The position numbers and the translations under genes were made by a program. The notes below the pieces were generated by a model. That model saw only the letters and a program-made list of their open reading frames with translations. It made no database searches and was not told the origin of the DNA. A stretch of DNA of 64,000 nt. Source: Paenibacillus whitsoniae (GTDB taxonomy: Bacteria; Bacillota; Bacilli; Paenibacillales; NBRC-103111). Below, piece by piece: positions 1 to 8,212 of this stretch (position 1 is its first letter; every line of letters begins with the position of its first letter). The DNA lies in contig NZ_RXHU01000082.1 of assembly GCF_003955665.1 (NCBI RefSeq), positions 92,904 to 156,903 of the forward strand. The letters run 5' to 3'.

Positions 1-338
1 CCCCTGTCGTTAATTGGCGCCACTTTTCACTCAAATATAGTTATAAAGAACTAAAATATCTATATCATAAACTAATATCGCTAAATCTGCTATGAAAATT
101 TTGTCGATTTTACAAGAAAAATCGGATGCTGAAATCCAGTAAGATTTAGCTGCTCTCTGTCCATAAGTAAAAAGCCTCAGCATCACCGCAAATGCAGTAA
201 CACCAAGGCCTTTCATTTTTAAAGTTCTAATGGAGGTGAGTCTTGCATTGGCAAATCCATCTTATTGCTCTTTTTCTTATACGAAGCGAAGTAACCATTC
301 ATTACCTTTGAAAAGATAAACAAGGAATGTCTACCTGG

Positions 339-371
339 TTATTGAACTATCGTTCCCCGTAAGCTCAATAA
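339..371. repeat. Palindromic element downstream of ilvD
   Basis: TTATTGAACT at 339-348 pairs with AGCTCAATAA at 362-371 around a GC-richer loop. There is no U-run on either side, so it is not a standard terminator. The rest of 1-406 holds no gene I can support. The palindrome could be an insertion-sequence end remnant or an mRNA 3' stem for ilvD. Confidence 0.4.
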
Positions 372-406
372 GGGCTGTGAAAACATCTGGAATAGGTGAT
401 GGATAT

Positions 407-2098
407 TTATTCAAAAATATCTGTTACTGCACCTTTAGACGCAGAAGAGACAAGTCTTGCATATTTGGCGAGTACGCCAGCGTTTACTTTGAGTGGAGGC
501 TGCACCCATGCTTGCGCCCGAGCAGCCAGCTCCTCTTCTGTCACGTTAAACATCATCTGCTGCGATTCGCTGTCGATAGTGATGATGTCCCCGTTCCTGA
601 GCAACGCGATCGGCCCACCTACCTGTGCTTCAGGTGATACATGGCCGACAACGAAGCCATGCGAGCCGCCCGAGAACCTGCCATCGGTCATAAGGGCCAC
701 TTCCCCGCCAAGACCCTTACCTACAATTAGCGCGGTAACCGACAGCATCTCTGGCATACCTGGCCCGCCTTTTGGGCCGCAATAGCGGATAACCACTACA
801 TCCCCTTTATGGATTTCATTTCTTAAAATAGCTTCCGTTGCCTCATCCTCGCTGTCAAACACCTTTGCCGGGCCGACAAAACGCAGCTTCTTCATTCCTG
901 ACATTTTGGCAACGGCACCTTCAGGGGCTAGGTTGCCTCTAAGCACAACCAAGGGGCCATTCGGCTTCAGCGGCATGCTAATCGGGCGAATAATCTCCTG
1001 ATCTTTCTGCAACGGAGCTGCTTCGGCTAGATTCTCCGCCAAGGTCTTACCTGTAACCGTCAGGCAATCACCGTGAAGAAGTCCCTCTGCGAGTAATAAC
1101 TTCATGACGCCAGGAATGCCGCCAATATCGTTCAAATCCTGCATGACATATCGGCCGCTTGGTTTCAGATCTGCTAGATGAGGTACACGCAGGCGGATCC
1201 GCTCAAAATCGTCCAGTGTTAAATCGACGCCTACCGAATGCGCAATGGCGGGCAAATGCAGGAACGCATTGGTCGAACCGCCCAAAGCCATAACGACCGT
1301 AATCGCATTCTCAAATGCTTTTTTCGTCATAATGTCTTTCGGATAGATCCCCTGTTCCAGTAGCGAAATGACCTGTTTGCCGGCCGCGGCACATTCTGCC
1401 GCTTTATCAGACGAGATTGCCGGCGTAGAGGAGGAACCGGGCAGGCTCATGCCCATTGCCTCTGCAGCTGCAGCCATTGTATTTGCAGTGTACATGCCGC
1501 CGCAAGCTCCCGGACCCGGGCAGACGCTGCATTCCACCTTATGAAGCTGTTCATCCGTCATTCTTCCATCATGATATTGTCCGACCGCTTCGAAAGCTGT
1601 AACGATATCGACGTCTTTACCGTCGAGCTTGCCCGGTTGAATCGTCCCTCCATATACGTAAACGGAAGGAATATTCAGCCGTCCGATCGCCATTAGACAG
1701 GCAGGCGTATTTTTGTCGCACCCACCGATCGCCACAACACCGTCAAAGCGCTCGGCTCCTGTAACAATTTCAATCGAATCCGCGATGGCTTCCCGGCTTG
1801 GCAGCGAGAACAGCATGCCTTCATGCCCCATCGATATGCCGTCTGAGACTGTGATCGTATTAAAGATCAGCGGTGCACCGCCATGGTTATGTACCCCATG
1901 CTTGGCTTGAACGGCCAATTCATTGATGTGCATATTGCACGGAGTAACCTCACTCCACGTGCTGGCTACGCCAATCATCGGCTTTTTGAAATCCTCATCT
2001 GTAAAACCAACAGCGCGCAGCATCGCTCTGTTCGGTACCCGGTTGGCACCCTCGCTGATGACCTTGCTGCGAATACGAAGATCTTGTCCTTTTCCCAA
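407..2098 (-). CDS. ilvD: Dihydroxy-acid dehydratase
   Basis: Catalyses dehydration of 2,3-dihydroxy-isovalerate and 2,3-dihydroxy-3-methylvalerate to the 2-keto acids, the third step of valine and isoleucine synthesis, in the cytoplasm. The 563 residues match the usual IlvD/Edd length. Candidate iron-sulfur ligands are Cys54 (VTPC), Cys127 (GGCDKNTPA) and Cys199 (CPGPGACGG). The start is a TTG preceded by a strong AAGAGGGG ribosome binding site; no ATG fits better. It lies 20 bp behind a GntR-family gene on the same strand, so the two probably form one transcript. It is isolated from other ilv or leu genes, so a regulated paralogue or a sugar-acid dehydratase role cannot be excluded, but the sequence is clearly of the IlvD type. 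Confidence 0.95.
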   Translation of the reverse strand: MGKGQDLRIRSKVISEGANRVPNRAMLRAVGFTDEDFKKPMIGVASTWSEVTPCNMHINELAVQAKHGVHNHGGAPLIFNTITVSDGISMGHEGMLFSLPSREAIADSIEIVTGAERFDGVVAIGGCDKNTPACLMAIGRLNIPSVYVYGGTIQPGKLDGKDVDIVTAFEAVGQYHDGRMTDEQLHKVECSVCPGPGACGGMYTANTMAAAAEAMGMSLPGSSSTPAISSDKAAECAAAGKQVISLLEQGIYPKDIMTKKAFENAITVVMALGGSTNAFLHLPAIAHSVGVDLTLDDFERIRLRVPHLADLKPSGRYVMQDLNDIGGIPGVMKLLLAEGLLHGDCLTVTGKTLAENLAEAAPLQKDQEIIRPISMPLKPNGPLVVLRGNLAPEGAVAKMSGMKKLRFVGPAKVFDSEDEATEAILRNEIHKGDVVVIRYCGPKGGPGMPEMLSVTALIVGKGLGGEVALMTDGRFSGGSHGFVVGHVSPEAQVGGPIALLRNGDIITIDSESQQMMFNVTEEELAARAQAWVQPPLKVNAGVLAKYARLVSSASKGAVTDIFE

Positions 2099-2118
2099 TG
2101 TTACTCGCCCCTCTTTGT

Positions 2119-2793
2119 TTATAGTAGTCCGTGCAGTTCCTGCATCGGACGGATGAAATTTTGCTTCATCATGCCCTGAGCGCGTTTGCTATCGTTGTTC
2201 TCAAAAGCAGCAATTATCGTTGCATGTTCATCGACTGAAGCTTGAGTCGCTGTGATCGGCTGCTTTAGGAATACATATTTAAAACGGCGGATATGGATCT
2301 GAAGCGATGAGCTGAATGAAGCGATATAAGGATTGTCCGAAAGTTCAATAATCAGGTTATGGAATTGTTCGTCCGCCTCCATGGCTTGGTATGCCTGACC
2401 GCTCTTAATGGAGCTTTCAAATTCCAGATTAATCGCCCTCAATTGCTCGATTTGCTCGGGCACAATAATTTTTGCGGACACTTCAGCTGCTAGAGCTTGA
2501 AGAGCCGCCATCGTTGAATACATCTTGAAGATGTCATCCTTCTCTATTTCCGTGACTTTTGTTTCTTTTCCAGGATGCATAGAGACGAGCCCTTGTACTT
2601 CGAGCAACTGAAAGGCTTCCCGAATAGGCGTGCGGCTTACGCCAAGCGACTCCGCCAATTCTGCGTCGATCAGTTTCTCCCCGGGTTGCAGCGTACCATC
2701 AATAATCCATCGCTGTATTTGAGAGAAGGCTCTTTCTTTTGCAGATATTCGTGCAGGCGAGACAAAATTTTTAGGAACCGGCATAATTATCAT
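2119..2793 (-). CDS. GntR-family (FCD subfamily) transcriptional regulator
   Basis: A DNA-binding repressor or activator with a winged helix at about residues 10-70 (ELAESLGVSRTPIREAFQLLE is the recognition region) and an all-helical FCD ligand-binding domain behind it (about 80-210), as in FadR-type regulators. The start at 2793 (MIIMPVPK) follows GGAAG; a second ATG at 2784 is also possible. A longer reading from 2820 would start inside the promoter and is unlikely. It directly precedes ilvD, so control of ilvD and of itself is the natural inference. The ligand is unknown. Confidence 0.88.
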   Translation of the reverse strand: MIIMPVPKNFVSPARISAKERAFSQIQRWIIDGTLQPGEKLIDAELAESLGVSRTPIREAFQLLEVQGLVSMHPGKETKVTEIEKDDIFKMYSTMAALQALAAEVSAKIIVPEQIEQLRAINLEFESSIKSGQAYQAMEADEQFHNLIIELSDNPYIASFSSSLQIHIRRFKYVFLKQPITATQASVDEHATIIAAFENNDSKRAQGMMKQNFIRPMQELHGLL

Positions 2794-2813
2794 CCTCACT
2801 TCCCATCTTCTAA

Positions 2814-2847
2814 TATGCAATATATCGCATACATATATTTAAAGCAA
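2814..2847 (-). promoter_or_regulatory. Promoter and dyad operator of gntR-ilvD
   Basis: Reading the minus strand, a -35 TTGCTT (2847-2842), a 17-nt spacer and a -10 TATATT (2824-2819) form a sigma-A promoter. An 18-bp near-perfect palindrome, TATGCAATATATCGCATA (2814-2831), is centred on the -10 box. A repressor bound there would block initiation, so autoregulation by the adjacent GntR protein is likely (inference). Confidence 0.65.
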
Positions 2848-2873
2848 GCTATTTAAATTAAGACTGATAATTT

Positions 2874-2906
2874 CCCAATAAAATAGCCGCCTGTTTGACA
2901 GGCAGC
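2874..2906 (-). terminator. Probable terminator behind tetR1
   Basis: A 9-bp stem (GCCGCCTGT/ACAGGCAGC with one wobble pair, 2886-2906) is followed on the minus strand by TATTTTATT. It is placed to end the oxidase-tetR1 transcript before the gntR promoter. A second, 7-bp hairpin (CAGCCGC/GCGGCTG) lies about 40 bp upstream of it. Confidence 0.5.
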
Positions 2907-3055
2907 TTTCATTTGATGTATTGGAAATATTGGGTTACAGCCGCCAAAAAATCTTAGCGGCTGCCGAAAGAATTCACTATCCTCCTGTTCGTAATATGAG
3001 GTCACAGATCATTAACCTATGAATGAGCTGTTGCAACTTGGATATTGCCTGCCCT

Positions 3056-3490
3056 TCAGCTCTCCTTCAATTCAGGCAGGCGTATAGCCACAGCTATATT
3101 AAATAGCACCCCTCTTGAAAGGAACACCATCGCCTTCTCCTCGGGATTCGGTATCTTGGATTGACTGAAGGCTTTTAGTACCATCATGTGCACTTCCCGG
3201 AACCCACGCTGCATAACTTCTTGGATCGCACCTTCCTGAATCCGTTCTGAAGACGCAGACTTTACCACTTCGCGGAAGGATGCGATAATCCGAGACCAGG
3301 ATACCTCAAGTGCAGTCATAAGCAGCTTCTCTTTTGATGCGAAGAAATGGAAAACATAGGACTGCGAGATTTGTACTCGATCCGCAATCTGTCTCGTTGT
3401 CGCTCTGAAATAGCCGATCTCAGCAAATACATCAATGGCTGCAGCTATGATATCTGACTGACGACAAACGAATGACTTTGTATCTCTCAT
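3056..3490 (-). CDS. TetR-family regulator, internally deleted paralogue
   Basis: A helix-turn-helix repressor of the TetR fold. The N-terminal HTH (DVFAEIGYFRATTRQIADRVQISQSYVFHFF split over residues 20-50) is intact. The protein aligns along its whole length with the 173-residue TetR at 7601-8122 but lacks about 28 residues after position 80 (the segment between VVKSASS and GAIQEVMQRG), leaving 144 residues. The missing piece belongs to the helical ligand and dimerisation core, so it may have lost ligand control, or it may act as a dominant partner of the full-length paralogue. The start follows AAAGGAG. It lies 43 bp behind the multicopper oxidase gene on the same strand. Confidence 0.8.
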   Translation of the reverse strand: MRDTKSFVCRQSDIIAAAIDVFAEIGYFRATTRQIADRVQISQSYVFHFFASKEKLLMTALEVSWSRIIASFREVVKSASSERIQEGAIQEVMQRGFREVHMMVLKAFSQSKIPNPEEKAMVFLSRGVLFNIAVAIRLPELKES

Positions 3491-3533
3491 CAGAAAATTG
3501 GCTCCTTTGTGAATAACTAAATTATCGGTTGCA

Positions 3534-5030
3534 TTAAAGGTCTGGAAGATTGCCCGATTTGGTTCCCAAGCGGTATGATGTCGAAATGCCTTCGTAATCC
3601 AACATCATGCTCATACCCATCGAGGCATGCTTGAGATTATGGCAATGTACCATCCAGAGGCCCGGATTATCGGCTTCCAGGTACAGCTCGTAGGTCTCAC
3701 CCTCCTTTGTCAAAAGTGTATCCAGATACACCGGACTACCGCGTAAGGCAACGCCGTTCTTGCTCAAGACGCGGAACACATGTCCATGAATATGAAACGG
3801 ATGGTCACCTCCACCTCTATTGGAAACATTGATGCGTACATGATCCCCTTCTTTTACAATCATTGGGGGGATATCGCTAAAGGCTTTGCCGTTAATGGAT
3901 TTGACGAAAAGGTTCTGACCTAGCTCAAGATTGAAAAGCCGATCTGGTTGAACATACAGGGTGGTATCGTTAGGAAGCGGAGTACCATAGTCAATGAACG
4001 AGAATAGCTGTCCGCCATCCGAATGCTGAGGCTCGCTTCCACTGCCGATCGTAATCGGCAAGTTCTTTGCCATTGGACTACTGATGATTACTTTGCCCGT
4101 ATTCGGAACTTGAATAAGCAGATCGTAGCGCTGTCCGGCTCCGATCGGAACTCTCACTCCTTCCAGCAACCCGGGTTCATGAAGATCGTGACCATCCATC
4201 GCCACACCCCGGAAAGATGCCCCGTCGATATTGAATTCCATCGTTTCATTACCGGCATTGATCAGCCTTAGCCTGGCCTGTTCGCCTGGCTGGCCGGGGA
4301 CTGCTATTCCTTCCGCCCTTCCGTTTACCAGCATGGAAGAATCCAGTTGTTGATAAAGTACAGTCGTATCCGATATTGGAGCATCTGATTGGTATCCTGT
4401 TTTTGGTTCAACGATCAGTGCCCCCAGAAGCCCCTTGCTGACTTGAATGGAGCTCATCTGATGGGAGTGATACCAATAAGTACCTGGAGTCGTCGCGATG
4501 AACGTGTAGGTAAACTGGCCTCCAGGTAGCACAGCATCTTGTGTTAATCCTGCAATGCCGTCCTGCGAACACGGAACCTTAATCCCGTGGAAATGAATCG
4601 TAACACCGTCTTCGATGTCCTTGTTATGGAGAGTAATAACCACTCTATTACCCTCCGTCACACGAAGCTCGGGACCCGGAGAAGAACCATTAAAGGTCCA
4701 AGCCTTAACCTTCTCGCCATTCGCCAGCTTCAACGTCGTTTGCGCTGCCGTCAGTTCGAACTTGCGAATTGGGGCGGATGATTCAGGAGCAGTCAGGGAA
4801 TCACAAGACAACTCGCCTTCTGCAGGGGAATTCTCCATGCCCGCCATGTGCTCCATATGCCCCATCCCTGCCATCTCAGTCATGCCGCCCATCGTATGGT
4901 GTGCCATGCTCATCTCTACCGGCTTCTGAAGCCGCATTTGCCACAAATAGGTCGATACTGCCGCGCCAATCATAAGTACGATTAGCAAAAGAATCCCTAC
5001 ATAGATTACCGTTTTCCTTCTAGTCAACAT
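3534..5030 (-). CDS. Membrane-anchored multicopper oxidase (CueO/CopA-like)
   Basis: Oxidises a substrate (cuprous ion, phenolics or a metal) with reduction of oxygen to water at a type 1 plus trinuclear copper site. All four copper motifs are present: HFHG, WYHSH, HPFHIHGH and HCHNLKHASMGM. The N-terminus has a positively charged start and one membrane segment (about residues 8-28), followed by a Met/His-rich stretch (HHTMGGMTEMAGMGHMEHM), typical of copper-handling oxidases, so the enzyme should face the cell exterior. The ATG at 5030 follows AAGGTGGG; it overlaps the end of the upstream epimerase gene by 11 nt, implying translational coupling. The substrate cannot be read from the sequence. 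Confidence 0.92.
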   Translation of the reverse strand: MLTRRKTVIYVGILLLIVLMIGAAVSTYLWQMRLQKPVEMSMAHHTMGGMTEMAGMGHMEHMAGMENSPAEGELSCDSLTAPESSAPIRKFELTAAQTTLKLANGEKVKAWTFNGSSPGPELRVTEGNRVVITLHNKDIEDGVTIHFHGIKVPCSQDGIAGLTQDAVLPGGQFTYTFIATTPGTYWYHSHQMSSIQVSKGLLGALIVEPKTGYQSDAPISDTTVLYQQLDSSMLVNGRAEGIAVPGQPGEQARLRLINAGNETMEFNIDGASFRGVAMDGHDLHEPGLLEGVRVPIGAGQRYDLLIQVPNTGKVIISSPMAKNLPITIGSGSEPQHSDGGQLFSFIDYGTPLPNDTTLYVQPDRLFNLELGQNLFVKSINGKAFSDIPPMIVKEGDHVRINVSNRGGGDHPFHIHGHVFRVLSKNGVALRGSPVYLDTLLTKEGETYELYLEADNPGLWMVHCHNLKHASMGMSMMLDYEGISTSYRLGTKSGNLPDL

Positions 5031-5898
5031 GCATCCCACCTTGAAGCTTCTTCGCCATGTGCTTTACTGTCGAAGCTATGCTTTCGTGATAAGGCGTGGA
5101 ATTGGAGCCGCAATATTCTTCGATCCCTTGCCCCTTGATATTGGCACCGATCTGCTCATATTGATCGAGCATTCTTTCCACCCGGGGTTCGTACCATCTC
5201 AGCAATCGTAGGTGCCACCCGCCGCTCGGCTCGATTCGTGGGGCTCTTTGAACAACTGAACCCGCAAGATCGAGGAGTTCCTTCTGTGAGATTTGACCGC
5301 CGCTCCGTAAGATCCAGTCCCTTCCGTAAGCGGAGTCTGCGAAGGCCAACTCATGCACATATCTAACGGCATCCTCCACGTATAGATAGTCTCTTCTGAC
5401 AGTTGGATCGACGACACGATGGATAGGTTTTCCATGGATCATTTTGCGAAGTGCATAGTGAAGGATCGTGTTGGAAACACCCTCGCCGAACAACTCCGGA
5501 ATCATGATTCGCATAGACGCTTCAGACAGAGAGATGGGATTTTCATCGTCGCGATAATAAATCCCTTCGAGAATTACCGTCCTAGCTCCGGTCACTGCAG
5601 CGACGCTCCGCACTGCCTCGAGCATTCGCTGCATCTTCCCCGGATTATCGTCGTAGGATAAGTAAGCGCCGCAGAAAATCACATTGACACCTTCCGCTGC
5701 TGCCAGTAGCTCGCTCGGCTTCCCCACATCTCCTCGTACGGTTCGTAGAAGCGATGAAGAAGAGAATGTCTCCTCCAGCGCCTCCAGCTTCTGTTTCGAA
5801 CCGGAATAAGCTACGACTTCTACATTCGATTCAATTAATTGCTTTATCAATGCTTTTCCCCAACCACTACCTGATCTAACTACCATTGCTTTCATCAT
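5020..5898 (-). CDS. NAD(P)-binding epimerase/reductase-like protein with degenerate glycine motif
   Basis: An extended short-chain dehydrogenase/NAD-dependent epimerase fold protein of 292 residues. The first strand and glycine loop read VVRSGSGWGKAL where the paralogue at 8829-9803 has VIGATGGTGAA, so the dinucleotide-binding motif is eroded. The usual YxxxK pair is not obvious, while the region GIYYRDDENP and RRDYLYVEDAVRYVHELA align with the paralogue. It may bind NAD(P) weakly or act as a non-catalytic sensor or redox partner. It is preceded by a TetR-type operator overlapping the end of the efflux gene and is coupled to the multicopper oxidase gene downstream. Confidence 0.8.
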   Translation of the reverse strand: MMKAMVVRSGSGWGKALIKQLIESNVEVVAYSGSKQKLEALEETFSSSSLLRTVRGDVGKPSELLAAAEGVNVIFCGAYLSYDDNPGKMQRMLEAVRSVAAVTGARTVILEGIYYRDDENPISLSEASMRIMIPELFGEGVSNTILHYALRKMIHGKPIHRVVDPTVRRDYLYVEDAVRYVHELAFADSAYGRDWILRSGGQISQKELLDLAGSVVQRAPRIEPSGGWHLRLLRWYEPRVERMLDQYEQIGANIKGQGIEEYCGSNSTPYHESIASTVKHMAKKLQGGMHVD

Positions 5899-5913
5899 TT
5901 AAATCGCTCCTTT

Positions 5914-5933
5914 GTAATTGATTAATCACTAAC
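5914..5933. promoter_or_regulatory. TetR-type operator O1
   Basis: GTAATTGATTAATCACTAAC, a copy of the dyad found at about ten places up to 9886. It overlaps the last codons of the efflux gene and lies directly upstream of the epimerase ribosome binding site. Confidence 0.7.
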
Positions 5934-7364
5934 TACAGGGGATGAGGGGGACTTAATCAGCGTGAGAACTACGATCGCGCCGATTACTGCAAATCCGGCT
6001 GCGCCAAGGAATACCCAGGAAAATCCACCTGTCAATGCTTTTGCTTCCACTACACCACTGTTCATCAAGTGATCCACTCGAGATGACGCCACTGTTGTAA
6101 GTAGCGCGAGGCCAATAGCTCCGCCGATCTGTTGCGTTGTATTAATCAAGCCGCTTGCAAGTCCCGCCTCTGCGTCAGCCACGCCATGCACGGCAAGCTC
6201 CGTTCCTGAGACGAATGCCCCGCCGAGTCCGATCCCGATCAAGATCGAAGGTCCAAGTAGATGGGTTGTGAACGAAGCGTCACTTGGTGAGAAAGACAAC
6301 CAGATCAGCCCAGCGGCAAGTAGGATGAGCGACACAGCCAACGTATTACGTGTACCGATGCTTTTGATTATGGCGGGAACAACTCCAGCGATCATGACCA
6401 GTGCGCCGGCCAGCGGGAGCTGAGTGAGTCCTGCTTTTAACGCGCCGTAATGAAGGACTTGCTGCATGTACACAGAGAGCGCGAAGAAAAGTCCCGTCGT
6501 TGCTCCACCGATAAGGAGCATGGCTAGATTACCGCCTGCAACCGACTTGTTGCGGAAAATGCCTAGCGGCATAAGCGGATTAGACGCACGTTTCTCAATG
6601 AAGATAAAGGATCCAAGCAGCACAACTGCCAAGCCCATAAGCACCAGCGTCTGCGGAGCCATCCAGCCCACCTGCTCCGTCCCGGAAAGTGCGGCTACGA
6701 GCGCGACAATGCCGGATGTTACTGTAGCTGAGCCCGGTACATCTAAATTAACACGAGAGCCGATTGCGTCCTTTACGACAAGAAAGGGCACAGAAACAAG
6801 AACCAAAACGGCAACAGGTACATTTACATAGAAAACCGATGACCAGCCCAGCGATGCCGTCAGTACACCACCCAAAAGAACGCCGGCCGCGCTGCCGATG
6901 CCTGCAACTGCCCCCCAGATGCCGAGTGCCTTAGCCCGATCACGTGGATCTACAAACAATTTAGTAACAAGGGCAAGCGCCGCCGGGGCAAGCAGTGCGG
7001 CCGATGCGCCCTGAATGGCTCTCGCAGTGAGTAACCAGGCTCCCGATGTTGCAAGTCCAGCTGCAGCTGATGCCAGTGCAAATCCGGTGACTCCAATCAT
7101 GAACAACCTTCGGTGCCCGAATCGGTCCGATAGCCTTCCGCCGAGAAGTAGCATCCCGCCGAAAGGAAGCACATATATTGTTATAACCCAGCTCAGCGTA
7201 CTCGTACTAAGGTGAAGCTCCGAGCCGAGTGAGGGGAGTGCGATGTTAACGATCGATGCGTCTAGCACCACTAAAAATTGCGCGAGAGCCAGCGCGATTA
7301 ATGCCCACCACCTATAGGCTACCATGCGGGAATTTGTAATTGTCGTTTGAACCATAGAACTCAT
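5922..7364 (-). CDS. DHA2-family (EmrB/QacA-type) MFS drug/proton antiporter
   Basis: A membrane exporter driven by proton influx. The 480 residues give about 14 hydrophobic segments, the count of the DHA2 group. Family motifs are visible: the conserved aspartate in VVLDASIVNIALPSL in the first helix, the loop motif GGRLSDRFGHRRLF, and the antiporter motif GAVAGIGSAAGVLLGG in helix 5. The ATG is preceded by AGGAGGAG, which itself abuts operator O2, so a bound TetR would block both transcription and leader. A separate regulator gene lies upstream. It very likely exports the compound sensed by the TetR protein (inference). Confidence 0.92.
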   Translation of the reverse strand: MSSMVQTTITNSRMVAYRWWALIALALAQFLVVLDASIVNIALPSLGSELHLSTSTLSWVITIYVLPFGGMLLLGGRLSDRFGHRRLFMIGVTGFALASAAAGLATSGAWLLTARAIQGASAALLAPAALALVTKLFVDPRDRAKALGIWGAVAGIGSAAGVLLGGVLTASLGWSSVFYVNVPVAVLVLVSVPFLVVKDAIGSRVNLDVPGSATVTSGIVALVAALSGTEQVGWMAPQTLVLMGLAVVLLGSFIFIEKRASNPLMPLGIFRNKSVAGGNLAMLLIGGATTGLFFALSVYMQQVLHYGALKAGLTQLPLAGALVMIAGVVPAIIKSIGTRNTLAVSLILLAAGLIWLSFSPSDASFTTHLLGPSILIGIGLGGAFVSGTELAVHGVADAEAGLASGLINTTQQIGGAIGLALLTTVASSRVDHLMNSGVVEAKALTGGFSWVFLGAAGFAVIGAIVVLTLIKSPSSPVVSD

Positions 7365-7378
7365 CGGAATCTCCTCCT

Positions 7379-7400
7379 GTTATTGATTGATTAATTACTG
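7379..7400. promoter_or_regulatory. TetR-type operator O2
   Basis: GTTATTGATTGATTAATTAC, immediately upstream of the ribosome binding site of the efflux gene. It matches the repeated TetR dyad. Confidence 0.65.
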
Positions 7401-7516
7401 CTGAGTAAAAAAATTTGAACCATTCTATCATTGTGTTGATTTGATACGATCCTTTTTGTGTTGTTGCTCAAATTGCTCCAATAAGTAAAATGTCCTGAAT
7501 CGCCTCGCTTTCCGTA

Positions 7517-7585
7517 TTAGTGATTGATCAATTACTAACTTATGAAATCAATATAACACACAGTTAGTAATTGATCAATAACAAC
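7517..7585. promoter_or_regulatory. Paired TetR-type operators O3 and O4
   Basis: Two strong dyads lie 46 bp apart, centre to centre: AGTGATTGATCAATTACT (within 7517-7538) and AGTAATTGATCAATAAC (within 7563-7585). Both are nearly perfect palindromes around TGATCA. They lie between tetR2 and the efflux gene, where the efflux promoter must be, and probably allow cooperative repression. Confidence 0.75.
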
Positions 7586-7600
7586 TTTGGAAATTTTTTC

Positions 7601-8122
7601 TCACCCCTTCATCAATTCGGGCATATTTAGCACAAGGGCTACATTACATAGCACTCCACGGGCGAGGAAAAGCATCGTCCGCTCTTCGGGCTTCTCGATG
7701 CCAGCTTCACGGAACGCTGTCAGTACCATTTCACGGACTTCCTTAAAACCGCCTTGCATCGTATTCTGAATCGCTTCTTCCCGAATAGTCTGCGCCTGCA
7801 TCTGCAGCAGTATCTCATTCCGGTTCTTCTCCTGAATATTCTCGTACTCCAGAATAAGCGTTGCCTCCAGCAATTCCGGCGATGTCGTTTCCACCACTTT
7901 ACGGAATGCTTCAACGACCCTAGACCAAGAAACTTCTAACGCGCTTAGCAGCAAATGCTCCTTCGTCGAGAAAAACCGGAATACGTAGGGCTGAGAAATG
8001 TTCGCCCGTTCTGCCACTTGAAGGGTCGTTGCACGGTAGTAGCCTACTTCCGCAAAAACTTCAATCGCCGCGGAGATAATGTCTGATCTTCGATTAACAG
8101 ACGTTGCATCAGATTTAGCCAT
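7601..8122 (-). CDS. TetR-family transcriptional regulator (full-length)
   Basis: A 173-residue TetR protein: HTH at about residues 14-58 (AAIEVFAEVGYYRATT, then ANISQPYVFRFF) and a C-terminal helical ligand domain ending in RTMLFLARGVLCNVALVLNMPELMKG. The ATG at 8122 follows GAGGGG; a longer reading to 8173 runs through an operator and is rejected. Operators O5/O6 lie directly upstream and O3/O4 downstream before the efflux pump, so it most likely represses itself and the whole cluster. It is the intact reference for the deleted copy at 3056-3490 and the remnant at 9928-10038. Confidence 0.9.
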   Translation of the reverse strand: MAKSDATSVNRRSDIISAAIEVFAEVGYYRATTLQVAERANISQPYVFRFFSTKEHLLLSALEVSWSRVVEAFRKVVETTSPELLEATLILEYENIQEKNRNEILLQMQAQTIREEAIQNTMQGGFKEVREMVLTAFREAGIEKPEERTMLFLARGVLCNVALVLNMPELMKG

Positions 8123-8140
8123 TTTAACCCCCCTCTTCGA

Positions 8141-8194
8141 TAGTGATTGATCAATAATAGAACTAATATACATTAGTTATCTGATCAGTGCAAC
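8141..8194. promoter_or_regulatory. TetR-type operators O5 and O6 upstream of tetR2
   Basis: TAGTGATTGATCAATAATAG (8141-8160) is a good match to the cluster dyad; TTAGTTATCTGATCAGTGCA (8173-8192) is a weaker one with the same TGATCA centre. Their position upstream of the tetR2 ribosome binding site indicates autoregulation. Confidence 0.6.
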
Positions 8195-8212
8195 AGGTAA
8201 GCACTCTTTTTA

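Noticed and set aside
31..216. 61-codon minus-strand frame at the window start
   Set aside because: AT-rich, no ribosome site, no recognisable family; not supported as a gene.
229..240. AATGGAGGTGAG, an 11-base match to the att core, near the window start
   Set aside because: It equals a strong ribosome binding site and lacks the GGG end of the core and any phage neighbour; chance is likely.
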